64,000 bases of DNA from Agelaius tricolor (lineage: Eukaryota > Chordata > Aves > Passeriformes > Icteridae): contig JALJCS010000020.1 in NCBI GenBank assembly GCA_023055355.1, positions 6,431,001 through 6,495,000 on the forward strand, in the 5' to 3' direction. The number at the start of each line of letters is the position of its first letter. The first letter of the stretch is position 1. This document shows positions 22,901 through 36,600 of this stretch, piece by piece. Made by a program: the position numbers and the translations under genes. The notes under the pieces are model-generated. The model was given only the letters and a program-made list of their open reading frames with translations, had not been told where the DNA came from and did no database searches.

Positions 22901-25057
22901 CAGCTGTGACAGTGATGTTTCTTTCTTCAGGTAAATAACATTACCCATCATTACTGGTTATGCTAAAGGACCATAATTCCATGTTAACATGTCTTATTGC
23001 AGCCTGATAAGTCATAGCCTAATCTCCATTACCAGACTGGCCATAAATATTAGAGATATGTGGGACAGGGAAGGGAAGGAATGAAATCTGGTTTTGATGC
23101 AGCAGTATCAGTGCTGGCTGGCCTCTGACAGGTTGCAGCTGAGTCATTTCAGATAAGGCAATTCCTGTAATGTGTATCATGACTTTTCATTTTTATTTAG
23201 TTAAATATAAAGCTGTGTTGTCACCTGTTCACTTTCCTGAGAAAAGGAAAGTGTCCCAAAAAGCCTTGATGACTTCTGCACACGAGGAAATACAAACAAG
23301 TTTTGGCTTTAAGGTTGGGAGGGTGTTGTACCACAAATGCAATACTGCTGTTGTTTTCGCTTCAGTAAGTTATTGCTTTTTGTGGACAATAAAACCACAG
23401 GCTGTTGAAATTATATGGTATAATAATGGAGTCAAATCCACATGCTCAAGTGATCCTGTGTGTTTTTGACATTTTATTAAATTGATGAGCGGGTAAAAGG
23501 TTGGATTTTTTTCCACTTTGCTGCTAGAGTTTGAAGGAAAACAGAGAAGCACAAACCTTTTCAGTTAACTACTCCTAGAAAACATACATGGTATTTTTTA
23601 CTTTTTTCCAAAACTGTTGAGAAAGTCCATCCCTTGGGATGGTCTGGAAGTGAATGACACTGTAGTCCCTTCCTGCTGGACTTCTTAACTTTTCAATTCA
23701 CGGTGAATTGCAACCAGCACTTGTTTACTGCAGAAACCCTTGGATGGAAGTTGAAATCAATGGATTAGCTTTGTTTTGTGACTCTTTCAAAAGCATCACG
23801 TGCCAAATCCACTGAAACAATTTCCATTGAAAGCTCAGTGTGGTTTTTTTCCCCCCTCCCTATTCTACACCACAGAATGTGCAGGAGCAGCATTTTTAAT
23901 ATGTTAAAGTAACAAGGGTGGTAAAGAGAAGTTTGAAACTGTTCTGTGGCTAAGGACAGCTGGGGTGTTCCCAACTCAGCTGTCTGTTCCCTGAAGTTAT
24001 AATAGAATTAGAATAGAGCAGCAGACTGATAACTCTCTTGGACTCATCCCTGGGATGGGGTGGGAAAGGGATGCTCTGTGATCTGATTAAAAGGTAAATA
24101 ATGTTGGGCTCTAATGGAGCAAAAGCTGACCAATAATTGTAAAAATCCTGTCAGGGAAAAGGTCAAGAAGAAGCTTTTGACACAGGAGTGTGAGTAAATC
24201 AACATGGAACAAGTTAGGGCATGAACTTGGAAAACACCTGTGGTACCTTAAAGGTCTTTTCCAAGCTAATCCCATAAGTAGCTGTGTGCAGTGAGCATGG
24301 GGAAGCCTGTCCATCCTCCCCAGCTGCAGAGATGGGTCACTCTGGATTTGGGGAGGACATCCACAGCAATGTGGTGATGGATGCACTGGTGGTGTTTTCC
24401 TTGGGTGAGCAGAGTGTGCGCACCATCGTGAGTTTGCGGAGATAAAAGTGAAATTTATTTCCATTGCTTAGTTGTGTGTGTTCCTCTGATTCTGCTGGGG
24501 TTTTTTCATTGTTCTCTGTTACCAAGCCATGCTTTCAAAGCTTGCTTTCCCTGCCTCAGATTTATTGAGGGAGCAGGAGGGAAAGATGAAATGAAGTAAT
24601 ATATTTTGCTTGTCATTGTCTTGCTGTCAATTGAGTCTTAGTGGTACCGTTACTCATTCTGTGACACGTTGCTGTACCTGGGTGAGTTTTGCTCCCCTCT
24701 GTGTGAATTGGTTGAATTTCTAAACATGTTTTTGTGGGTTGCCATACACCCTGAGACTGGAAAGTGTGCATTTTCTAAATTCAGTTACTTTTTGAGCTTT
24801 CATATCTTTCCTCCCCTCACTCCCTTGTATCAGTCTGTATTTGTGAGAGCTCTCCAGGGCTGGAAGTGAGCTTTATCTTCGTTGACACAATTAGCTGCTT
24901 TGCAGTGTGAGTGTGACAGCAACTGCACACACATCTGGTGGAGTGTAATTACAGATCCCAAAAGAAGATGTAATAGTGAGGCTGACCAAGGAATCCTTAT
25001 TTTTGCAGCTTATTTTACTTACATGAACATTCAGAATGGCTGGCTTTGTTACATTTA
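19986..25057. other. Unique non-coding DNA, no gene seen
   Basis: Short frames only (up to 117 codons at 24111-24464, minus). AT-rich stretches at 21540-21720 and 22720-23050 look like unique, possibly conserved, non-coding DNA. A small local duplication of AAGGAGTAC occurs at about 22801-22825. No recognisable repeat family lies between the LTR and the CR1. Confidence 0.5.
21242..21262. repeat. Short GCTCAG hexamer repeat
   Basis: Three consecutive GCTCAG units plus a partial one. Confidence 0.75.
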
Positions 25058-25246
25058 TATAATCATGGAGTGGTTTGGGTTTCTAGGGACCTTACAGATC
25101 ATCTCATTCCAAGCCCCACAGGCAGGAGACACCTTCCACCAGACTGGGTTTCTCCACCCAGTCCAACCAGGCTTTGAACACTTCCAGGGGTGGGGCAGCC
25201 ACAGCTTCTCTGGGCACCCTGTATCTCACCATGCTCACAGGGAGGA
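25058..25246 (-). mobile_element. CR1 LINE 3'-end fragment
   Basis: ATCATGGAGTGGTTTGGGTT, then GGGACCTTACAGATCATCTC, GACACCTTCCACCAGA, CCAACCAGGCTTTGAACACT and CACAGCTTCTCTGGGCA appear in the order and spacing of the reverse complement of the avian CR1 3' end. That sense end lies just downstream of the reverse-transcriptase frame. The copy is 5'-truncated, as most CR1 copies are, and cannot mobilise itself. Homology fades after about 25246. The 150-codon plus-strand frame at 24882-25334 runs through it and is not a gene. Confidence 0.92.
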
Positions 25247-25333
25247 ACCCAATTCTGGTCCCAACCAAAATGATCACTGTCACAGATGTCCGGGAGCCTT
25301 GACTCAAGGTGGTTGGAGATGGAGATGGATCTG

Positions 25334-25349
25334 AGCACAGATCTGTGCT
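25334..25349. repeat. Perfect 16-bp palindrome
   Basis: AGCACAGATCTGTGCT reads the same on both strands. It could be a dimeric protein-binding site or chance. Confidence 0.6.
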
Positions 25350-28300
25350 TTCCTACTCCTTCCTTGCCAACTCCAAGTACAATAGAAATGTTTGATGAAG
25401 TTGACATAGCATAAGAGAAACTGGAGTTTCTTTTCTGACTGTGGAAGCTGTGGAGTCCTTTGTGTGTGCATGCAGCTTATGATTCCTGTTGCTAACAATT
25501 GATTTATAGGATGTGGTTAGTGGGGTTGGCAAGTGTGCATTGGCTCCAAAGAGCTGGATGCAAGCAGCAGGCTGGCTCATGCACCCCTAGAGAATCCTTG
25601 GTTTTGCACTTCTTGCAAATTATTATCTTTGGGCTCCACCTGCATTAAGGGCCTCTTGGGTTCAATGCCAGAAGTGTGAAGTTTGTGGTAGAGAGTGCCT
25701 GGGTGACTGGGTATAGTTATAGTGGTTAAAACAGAGGTGTTAAAAATGTTTTCACTGAAAACTTTTGGCTGAGACTATGATTACAGATCACAAACTTGTT
25801 CTGAAACTTGACTAAAAGAGCAGAAAACGTGTCCCTAATCATAACCGTGTGATTTTGAGCATTTCTCATGGGGATTATTTAATTGCAGCTGAAGGCTGAG
25901 AAATTTTGGTGTAAAGCCTTCAGTGAATCCCAACTCAGGGCAGGGAGTGGAGAGTTTGAGAGCAGAGAAGGAGAACTTAGAGGTCAAATGAACCATAATT
26001 TAGCCCAAAGTGAAGGTGCAAGCCAAGGTTTTTGTCCCTTCCATCCCACTCTTAAGCTTTTCTATATTCCAGCTTTCTTGAAAATAAAATAAAACAGAGT
26101 TTGTTTCCCTCAGCTCCTCCTGACTGTGAGTTACAACTGCTGGCTCCCTTGGTGTGAACCCACCAACTGTGTCTCCACAAAGTGCAAGATCAAACCTGGA
26201 AACTTAGGCTGTCAACTTCAATTTAAAGAAAGAGGATTTTTATTTAGTTTGGTTTCTTCAAATGCAAGCATCAGGAAGACAAGCCAATGTCATCTACCAC
26301 ATCATTGCTATTTTGTGTTAAGGGTTATAATGCTTACTGTAATACTGACACAGGCTGGCATCTGTGTTGTCTCAGCTTTAGTGACTGAAAATGACCCAAA
26401 GCCATCTTGCTTTTGGGACTGAGATAATGTGGGGGGGAGGGTTAGCCAAGAAGCCTGCTCAACATGGGGCTGTTACCCCTGCTAAAATATCTCTGTGGGT
26501 GACTTGGATGTTGGTAAAGGAGATTGCCTGTTGGTTTGGAGGAGAATTCTTTTGAGCATAGACGGTAATTTCATAATTAGCCCTTAAAATTACATGGTAG
26601 TGAAAACTCAGAAGCATTAAAGATCCCTAACATTAAAGCATCTGTTTTATATTTCAGCTATTCTTGTCTGGATCCCACTTGCAGCCCCTTAAAAAAGATG
26701 TGAAAAAAGATTGTGTGCTTTGAATTAGTTCAAGGACGGGTTAGAATGGTAAAGATGATTAAAAGCAGCTACTAAACTGGCCAGAAGCACTGGCCATGGG
26801 ATGCTCTGAAAGGACAGGGAAATATTTTTGCACAGTCAGAAGAATGTGTGTGCTGAACAAGTAGATTCAGTCTTTGCTGTCTCTGATATTCAGCGATGTA
26901 AAGTTAATTTCAGGTAACATAATTTTCAAACATCCATTGACACAGCAGTGATACTTCCACAGAGTACAGGATTTCTGTCTCTTACCATGAACTTTGTGAG
27001 TTCAGGTAAGACTTCAGTGAACAGAATTCACAATTTAAAAAAAGCCTGATAGATGCTTCCAATATTGTTCTCTACAGGGATTTTGCATTTTCCTTCTGCT
27101 GACAGCCTGTTGCTCATAAAAAGACAGAAAATTACGTCACTGCAATCGACTGTTATACCAAATTATGGAAATTTAACATTGGTTTCCCCCTACTGCCTGC
27201 ACCTTGTTTTCCTTACTTAGAAGCTGGTAACTGTTTGGGGATAAATCCTTCTTTTTTTATATTCCAGTTGCCCAAGTTGCATGTACACAGCTGGTTTAGG
27301 AGCATACAAAAATCCTTTTTCTGACAGGGCATTCTAAACCAGCTCCATTCCCACCTACGAGGCCACTTAAGCTCAAACCATTTTAAAGTGTTTTCAGAGC
27401 TTGTTCTCAGGAGACTGCAGGTAGTCACTGCACAATTCCACCTTTCTGTTTGACTAGGTGGAACCACATGGCTGAGTCAAGCCTTCTAGTTATCCTCCAC
27501 CTGCCAAGAAATTCTGTGTCCAATCTCCAATCCAAGTTATGGCCTGAAGCTCTGTAGACTGGAGCTCTGTGAGCCTTGGTTTTGTCTCTTGGTACTTGAG
27601 AAAGGGTTTCTTGTCTTACAGACATGTGAAGTGCTTTCAGCATCCTCACTGATCACTGGCTGACAAGTCACGGATCAAAAACATTCAGAAAAAATCAATT
27701 TAGCCGTCTTCAACTTTGTGTTGTAGAGAAGGAAGATACAACTTAATTGCTTTTCTGTAACAGTGGAGTTATTTTAAAAATTGTGTTGAAAAACATTTCC
27801 ATTAGTGTTTGGTCTAAATAGTGTTTACAGTATTTTCTATCTCATTTATTCTGCCTGTATGTATTTAATTTTTAAATGTCAGTTTGCCTTTCGATGAAAT
27901 TAAGTGTAAGGTGATGACTAACATCACAGCTTTTCCCAACAGTTTACACATTTGCATATTCCTAGGGCCTTCATTCAAACAGAAAAAATACAAGAAGGTA
28001 TTCTGTTTTCTGTATTCTTCCTACAGAAGGTAGGAAGAAATTATTTGAGGAAATGTTTAAGTGCAAGGCTCACAGTACCAGCAAACATATTGTCTTCTGA
28101 ATTGTCATTTTCCTGTTAAATCCCTGTGAGTTTGTTGCTTTTGTTTGGGTTTTGTGCCTCTTAGGAGTGTTCTGAAAGAGACTTGGAAGCCCAGATCCAC
28201 CTGGGCTCTAAAGGCAAAAGCAGAGTCCTTTCCTTCCAGAGTAGATAGAACTTGTGAAGATCCCAGGGCTATGAAATTCTGCTTCTGGAATCCCTGAGCA

Positions 28301-31300
28301 GGAGGCAGTTTCTGGCACTGAGGAGGAGGATGTAAACCAGCCTTTTCCTTGGGTGTGTAATGGCACACACACAGTGATCAGTCACGGCAGACACAAGCGT
28401 TGAGAGCTGGCCATGGATGCTGAACCTCTGGCACACAGACCCCACCAAGGTTCTCGGGCCAGCACTGTCCATGCCCTGAGCCCAGCCAGGCAGCAGGAAG
28501 GAAAACCCCCTGGCTGCTTTTGAACCCATTCTCCTTTCCTCTTTGTCACTGGCTGTGTCACTGAGCGTGTCCTCAGGTGCTCTGGTTTTGCTGTTTGGCC
28601 ACAGAGCTGGCCAGCACTGAGAGGTGCAGCCAGGAGAGCAGACTGACACAGGCTGCACCATCCTGCTGAGGCTTGGCTGAGGTTAACACCTTGCTGAAAG
28701 AGCAGTGAGACCTAAAAATCATCTATCTCCTCACCGCAGTGCTTTCCTGTCACTCGTCACTTTATAACCAGAAATATTTGAAAGCTTCGAAATGTTAATG
28801 CTTATGGTTTAAGTATCTCTTGAAAACACAGCAGCAGAATCATGTATTGTGCACTGCAGTTGAGCAAAACGAGGCTAGTGGCATCTCCAGCCTAAATTTG
28901 AGTTGTTAAACACTGCATTCCTCAGTTCAGAGAGCACTTATAACCCCCATGCTTTGGAGGAAGCTTTTTTATTTCCTGCGCTCCTCACTGTGCTGCCTGC
29001 TGAACCAGTGGCCAGCCTGGGTTGTTAATCTGAGTTTATCTAAAGTGGGGTGTTTTCTGCCTGCTGACACCATCCAAATCTCTCAAATCCACCACCTCCT
29101 CTAACACTGCCTTCAGGGAAGAGAGTAACAGATGTACCTCATCTTTGCAGGGTGGTCTAGACTGTCATGGAGGTTTAGAAATAAAATGTATTAATAATGA
29201 ATGTTCATAACACCACCATTACAATTTGTGTTATTTATTCACAGCTGCTTTGATCCTCCTCTCTTCAGTCTTGGCTGCAGTGCAAGGGGCAGCAGAAAAC
29301 CTGGGATTTGAAGCCCTGGTGGGGAGGGGTGAGCTTGGGGAGTGGGAAGTTCCTTCACATGGAGCAAACCCTGCACATGAGGGTGATTTCTGCTGGGAAA
29401 AGGGCAAGAGGAGGGAATGGGAAAAAAATATTTAATATGTTTGAGGCCAAGAGTCTTTTTGTTTAAACAAACTTTTGTAGTTAAAAAGAAAAAAAAAAAA
29501 GGTTTGAAAGAGGGGAGGGTACAGTGAAGGGAGTTGGAGGGCGAGAATGTGAATTCAGCAGCACAGACATGCAGATCTCACAGTCCAGGGTGGGGTGGAA
29601 TTGCTGTGTGTCCAGTCTGGGCTGCAGAGTGGAGGTTTCAGACTTAACCAGAGCCCTTCAGCTGCTGTGGCAATCCCTGATGGCTGGCTGGGAGAAAAGC
29701 AGTGTGTTCTCATGCATCCCCTGCCTCCTGAGGACTGCACAGATCCCTCTTCCCACGTCTGCTGGGGAGGGGGGATGTCTTAAATCAGCTTGCAGATAGA
29801 AACTGAACCCCAGTTTCACAGGGGTGGTAAGTGGGGGAAAAGCTCTGCCTGGATTCTTGGTATGAGAGGAAGCTTTATTCCAAGCAGACTTTTAAAATAC
29901 ACGTTCCCAGCATTTATCAGAGCATGCCCTGAGCCAAGTTATGATTCTTCTCAGATTTTTGTTCCCAGGGCCAACCCACCCTCAATGTTCATTAGCAAAT
30001 AAAAGCACCACATGACCCACACACTTGGCTAGCAGCACCCCAGCCATCTTGTAAGCATTTGAAGTAATAGTACAACTTGCATACATTTCTCAGTAATTTT
30101 ATGTTTGGAGAGTTTGAGCCAAGTGGTATTACTTCCAAGAGAAACACTGTGTGTTCACCCACTTTAAAGCAAGAGAGAAGAAGAAGGGTTTGTATGGCCT
30201 GTGTTTTGCCATCTCTCCCATGGGGCTGCTTAACTGCCCTCTTGACATTTCTTTTACAAAAGAAATAGTGGTTTTCAATATTTTTCTCCTCGAGTTTCCT
30301 TAAAAAATACAGTAAAAGAAACCACTGAGGTGCTGCTCCCAGTGGAGGGAACTGAACCTTACTTGGGGATTGGCTTGTGTTGTTCCTAGTTACCTTTTAC
30401 AGACTCTTCTAGAAGTAACCAAAATACTGCAAACTGGAAATGGATGCAGTGGGAGACTCAGATGATTGCTGCAGTGACACAGCTTTGGTACCCTCAGGGA
30501 GGGACAGGCTGTCCCCACCATCTTTTCATCCATTCCAACTTCAGATTTGTGGCAAGGCTGGGAGGAATGAAAGGGTTGCTGATAGGTTTGAAACGGCTAA
30601 GGGAGAAATGAATGTGTTTGAAGCAGCCTCTGGGGATACTGATGAATGAACATCTGGTAAAAATTAAGTGTTTCTTACTGCAATAAAAATAACCCCAACA
30701 AAATGCAAGGTGGCTAACAGCCAGGAGATGGCTGATGGTACATTCTGCAAACTGCAGAGGGGTTTCTCCTGCTGCATGTACCCCAAGCCTCACAAAATTA
30801 TAGCACAGATAGTACCTCCTGCCCTGTCTTGGGCTATCCCCAGCCCCATTTGAACAGCTCACCTCTAGACCATCAGGCATCTGCTTTCTGAAGTCCTAAC
30901 CAGTACTGGGAAGTGACCTGTGACTGTGACAGATGGTTCATGAACACATGCATTTTATTTAGGTGGTCAAATCATGGTGTGGTTTAGGAACTGATCTACA
31001 TAGCAGGATTTTTCAGCAAATTGCGTCCCAGGTTGTAAAAAGGGCCAAAGAGAAGTTTTAAAACTGGTGAAAATGGCCATCAGGTATTAAAATAGCTTTC
31101 TTAAATACTGCATTCTCTGCTGATGGGCCCATGGAGTGTCTGGCTTTCAGTTTATATGTCTGAGCTTTCCTGTTGTGTCCTTTGTGTCTCAGCTAAATAT
31201 ATTTGAAATCAGGGCAAGTCTTTCTATTTTACTGGCCTAAAGTAAGAATTCTCCTTACAATGCAGCAAAATTAATTGTAAGGTATCCAGAAGGTTAGGGA

Positions 31301-33330
31301 TCCAGAAGGTTTCTAAGGAACATCCTACTTTTCTGTAGAGCTCAATAAACTAATTTTAGTAAATTGACAGTGTTCTCTATTAAAACAGATTAGACAAATC
31401 ATGTGTTCACTGCTGTCAAGTGTCAACAGTGGTTTGATTAATGCAAAGTAATGTTGTTTGACTGATTGTTTGTAGCTGTCCATAAGATTTTGAGTTTCAG
31501 TGTGGGGTTGTAAATTAATGAGTTTGGGAGCATTTTTCACTCCTGATGGTGGTTCAGAGCCAGATTTTGGAAAGAATCAAAGGCAAATGATTTGATTTGG
31601 ATGTACTTTGTGAGGGAGAGAACATTCTGTTCCCGTGAGTGCTTTTCAGCAAGGGAACCTGCTTTGCCTGGTCTCCTTAGAGATGGCTCCAGCCCAGGGC
31701 TGATCCACCACCACTGCCCCTTGGCATAACCAGCTCAGGCTCTGCTCTGCCCCCTGTCCAGAAGATTGGTATCTCAGGAAAGGTTGTAGGAGATGAGAGT
31801 TCTGGTTCATGTGAGCAATTTTACATTTTATCTTAGAGAAGGGAAGCAGGACTTGGTCACTGATGCAGCTGAGCTGACTTGTACAAACCTACCTGGGTAA
31901 TTATTTGAAATAGCATTTAATGCCTCAGGTGTGCCATGTGTTTGACAAATACAGGAAGAAGTATTTTCTCTGAAAAGTATCTTTTAGGTGCACTGTGTGT
32001 CAATCCCTATTTACTTCTAGTCTTTTTCACTTTCCAGCTTATCTCTGACCAATTTAAATAAATTGACCTTTGGGGTTTTTGAGGTAGAAAGGAATAAAGA
32101 TGTGACTAAAATGTCATGAAAGTCCCTGGGTTGACTCTAGGGATTTCTATACCATGTTATCTTTGCTTTTATCTAAAACTCTGTTCTGATGTGCTTTGAT
32201 CTTCAAGGATTTTTAAAACATGTTTTTTATAATGTGCAAATGGCTACCAAAAAGTTTACAGATTCACAGCGTGGGTGCAGTGTAGGGCTCTCTCAAGACT
32301 GCTTTTGATATCTGACTATACCTGCCCCAAAAAAATAATCCTTGAGCACCTAAATAAGCTTAGTTTGAATGATAATACCTGGGTCTTACCAGTGTGTTTT
32401 GTCTCTGGGTGTTGAGGCTTTTTAAGGATTTGGTTTCATTTTCCTCGTTTTACAGATAGTGGGGGGGAATGGGAGTTGGGAAATACTTGTTTAGGAGTGG
32501 GAGTGGGGAGAGAAAGAGAAAGAAGGGATAATTTTCATTTCCAAAAAGACTGGGGAGTGGAGACACAAATAGCAGCTGCCTTGCCTGAACACCCAGTCTG
32601 GTACTCCATAGGATTGCATATGTTTTTTTCTCCTGGGCATGCGGGCTTACAGCTGATGAAATGCATCATGTCTGGTGTTTGGTTTGCATGAACATTTATT
32701 TTTATTTTGCTAAGGTTTTTAATATCTCATGAAGACATGTTTATTGTGCCTTAAAAATCTGATTTTTCCCTTTTGTGATTTTCAGGCTCTGGAGGACTTC
32801 TAGTATCTCAGTTGAAACCAAAGCCTGATCTTCCCGTTTGGCTCTGGCAGATGTTGTGGAGGATAAACAAAGAAAAAATCTGTGGAGCTTTTCTGTTTAT
32901 TTGTAGTGCAGTCTAATTTGTGTTCTGGTGGAACAGGAGTAGGGTGTAGGACTGCAGGAAGTGCAGCACAAGTGGTGCTGGAGGAAGGGTATCATCTCAC
33001 TCAGACTGCACATTTGGACTGTGCATCTGAATAGCTGAACATTTTCATGTGCTTTGCTAATTTGTTGTAAAACAAGGCTGACTGATAGCAGTGTTCCAAA
33101 GAATCTGAACTGGAAATGGTTGTGTGAGTTACTCAGCACCTTTCAGTCTCCACCAAAGCCATCAGTTTCCTTGGAGAATGTTGAGAGCAGCACTAATTAA
33201 ATCAACAGGAATGGACAGGGAAAGGAGTAATAGATAAACAGCTGTTCCGAGATGAGATAAAAAAATCATTCATCAAGCAGGACACGTGATATGTGGGGAG
33301 ATCTTTAAAATACTTGGATAGTGGCATCCA
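25350..33330. other. Unique non-coding DNA, no gene seen
   Basis: Frames reach only 130 codons (28269-28661, minus) and show no domain. TTACGTCA at 27132-27139 is a CpG-containing CRE/ATF-type site in AT-rich sequence. Short A-runs occur at 29490-29501. A 17-bp-period doublet of ATCCAGAAGGTT lies at about 31284-31311. No mobile element is recognised in this 8-kb stretch. Confidence 0.5.
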
Positions 33331-33680
33331 GGAGTGGAGACCGCCCTTCCTCCCAGTCCTTCCAGCAGCCTCTGGAAGGAGGCAGAGATCAGGGAAGTGA
33401 GCACTGCTCTTGGTGACCCTTGCACGCTAAATCCTTCCTCGGTGGCACCTCCTGGGAGCTGGCAGAGCCGTGCAGCACCAGCAGGCGTGTCTGCCCTGCC
33501 ATCTGTACAGAGATCTCTGCCTGCAGAGAGGCAAAGGCGCCGAGCTCCAGCCAGGGCCTGGCGAGAGACGCTCAGCTCGGGGTGGGAGACAGCAGGGATG
33601 GAGCTCCTCCCTGCACTCACCCCAAACCTGCTGCTGCCTGCTCCTCTGGGCTGTCTGCTGGTGAGGGGCGAGCATGGAGC
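33331..33680. other. GC- and CpG-enriched patch with overlapping frames
   Basis: This is the most CpG-enriched stretch of the window, though small and below what I would call a firm CpG island. Five open frames of 64-160 codons overlap here on both strands, which fits the scarcity of stop codons in GC-rich DNA. One reading is suggestive: from ATG at 33598, 21 codons encode a leucine/proline-rich hydrophobic leader (MELLPALTPNLLLPAPLGCL and a final L), directly followed by GTGAGG at 33661, a donor-like sequence. No family is recognised and no partner exon can be assigned. Confidence 0.3.
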
Positions 33681-36600
33681 CCAGAGCTGCTGCAGCATCA
33701 CAGCCTTGGGTGCCTTGGTTCATTTTTTGAGTCGAGCAGAGCAGGGAGATCAAACAATGAGGGGGCAGAGAAGAGTTGTGATAGAGTGAGGAGAGTTACA
33801 GCCCTGATCTGTTCTTCTTTTACTCCTCTTCACCTGCTAGCAGTTGGCTCTGTTTTTCCCAGTGCACTGCTGAGAGCTGCTATAAACTGCAATCAAACTT
33901 GATCTTGCCAAATGCAAGTTGAAATGTCACAATGTTCCTCAAATCCTCTTTTAAAACTCCAGACTTCTAAGGTACTCTCCCCCAGTATTTTCTCCTCTTT
34001 ATTCTTTCTTCTCCTCTGATTCATGAAGTGACCGTGTGCTCCTGTGCATTAAAAGAAAAGCAAGCATTATGTTCATAATGCATCAGATCACACAGGGCTA
34101 CGTTTTGCTGGCACGTTTGTACAAGCTCCCATTCTGCACATTGGAATATTTTCCTGCTGGCTTCCAAAATTCATGAGCAAGGGCAGGCTAGGTTTTTGTG
34201 TTGGACAGAAATCAAAGGATCTGGAAAATGTAGCCAGTGTCTGTAGAATAAAAGCAATTACCACATGCAACAGTATGTAAATGTGTTTATTAGGAATGTG
34301 TATGTCCCTTGTTAGCGTGTATCTTAGTGCCACAGTGTCTTTCATTGTGACAATGGTCTTGTGAAACATAATAGCTCTGTTTTTCCCCTTTTGTAAAGCT
34401 TCATCCTAAATAACTTCCCCTTGGAATTAATTCTCTTGGCCCCCTTTCAGACATGCTATTATTTTCTTTTCTTACCAGCCATCTAGCGATGTGGTTGACC
34501 TTGGTTTTCATATCCTGTAGGCCAGATCTACTACTTCCTGAAAAATATTTGACCAAGGGGAAATGCAAGGCAGGACAGAGATTTCTGACATGTTCTGCTT
34601 TCTGTGCACAAGCTCGATGGTGTTGAGGCAGGAGAAGCAGATGATCAGGAAATTATCTGTTGCAAGTTTGTCAATGCTGACTGTTTAAAAGCAAACAACC
34701 CCCACCCCCCAGGTAAACAGACATAAACAGGGTGGTGTGGATGGAGTGGGCAAGGGAGGTTTTGCTGTACCTGGGTAAGAAACAAGGTTTGACAGCTGGT
34801 TGAAGGCACAGGTGGTGCAGCACAGGGTGATCTGTGGAAACATTTTCTGAAGCACTGGGAGAGCTTTTGTTGTCATCTTTACCTTGAACCACATCTGTGC
34901 AACATCTGTTGTTTTAAAAGCACATACCTGTCATTAGGTGTACATAATTAACTTAATTTCATTTGCAACTCTGTTTATTTTTTTTCTGTAATGAAGCACA
35001 GACTTGTTTTCTGTGGGGAAACTTTGTTTGGAAACATACTTACAGCAAGCAAATCTATTCTAAAATGTAAGAGGAGCAAAACTTTTGGCCTTGAAAAGAG
35101 GGGGAAGATTTCTGAAGAAAACACCTTCCACTTGATAATGTTGTGGCAGGAAAGAGTTCCTCATATGTCTGATCCAACCAGATTTCCCATTCATGTAGCA
35201 ATACTTTAAAGGAAATGAAATAGATATCTGTCTCATGTTTGTCGCCAGAGCCTGTGCAAGGTGAGGGCTGCAGGTGTAGCAGGGTGAGGCTCTCTGTGCC
35301 TGTCTCCTGTGGCCACTGGATGGTCAGTGCTGCAGTACAAATGTAGCATGGTGTCTGGCAAATCTGCCTCCTTTCCAACTGGTGAAAGCCATCCTGAAGG
35401 CTGGAAACAGGACAGCAGTCAGCTCGAGCCAGGGTGGCTTTGGGAGAAAGGGGAAAGTAAATAACAAGTGCAGATATAAAAACCCCTTCCTTCCTGTAAG
35501 CAGTGGTGCAGGGCTGGCATGGCAGGTGAGTGGTGTTCACCCACTGGTGACTTTGCCAGCAGCTGTCATAATGTTATTCTTTTCAACAGCCTCTTTTGTT
35601 TTTGTTAAGAAACTGTTTCAAACATTTCAGCCTTGATGCTGTGAGAAGCAATTAAAAGTTTTGGCAGCTGGAGTTGATCCACTGCTCCCTTCCTTCCCCC
35701 AAAACCCCTCCTTAGGGAGCTGTGCCCATAATCTCTGTCTGCAGCATCCCCAGCACTGGGGTGGCTGTGGCTGAGTGGCAATGGCAGTGCCCCAAGGTGA
35801 GGCAGCTGTAACAGGCTTCCCTGCTGCCTGTGAGGGAGCCCTTAATAAGAAGTGAAAGCTCATTTTTGCTGTGGATGTGGTTAGAAAGCCAACACAGGTT
35901 GTTGTGGGGCCTTGTGCGGGGGACGCGCCATGGTGGGTGCTGGGGAAGGGGAGTCATTGCCCCCTGAGCTGGTGTTTGAATGAGAAGGGATTGGTACAAA
36001 GGACCAAAGGCTGGCTCTCACAGCAAGGTTTCCTCAGCATTTGTGTCTGGTGGTGGGTGGAAGGCTGTGCTGGTCTGGTTAGCTTGGCTGGACTGATATG
36101 TTTGACGTGTCAGAAAAGTCTGGGCTGAGCCCAGGGGCCAGGGCAGGGCACCTCTCCTGGATGGGCTCTGCACAGCTCTGTGTCACATGGAGCTGGGGAG
36201 GAGATTGAGGGCTCAGCCTGAGCCACCTGTGCCCATCAGCAGCAGTGCCCCAGGTCCCCACCCTGCTGAATTCTGCCTGCCCAGCGCTCCTGCCCTGGCC
36301 TGAGGCCGGCCATGGCCTGGGCACCCAGCTCTGCCTCGCCTGCCAGGGGAACAGCGGGCAGCAGGGTGCAGGAGGTGAGTTGGAGCAGTGTCTGACATGG
36401 AATAAGGAGATTGTGAGGAAAAACTGCCTCACAAAACTGTTTTATTTGGGAATGACACTTGGAGCATGGCTGTGCCAGCAGGAGGGGAGGAAGGGCAGCA
36501 GTGCTGGGAAATGAAGGCCCAAAGCAGTGGTGGGTGCAGGTGTGAGGTGAAACCCCAGCAGGTGCTGCTGAGAACATTGAACCAGGGGGCTTCTGGGTCC

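Noticed and set aside
24882..25334. 150-codon open frame on the plus strand
   Set aside because: Its second half is antisense CR1 3' sequence, so it is not a host gene.
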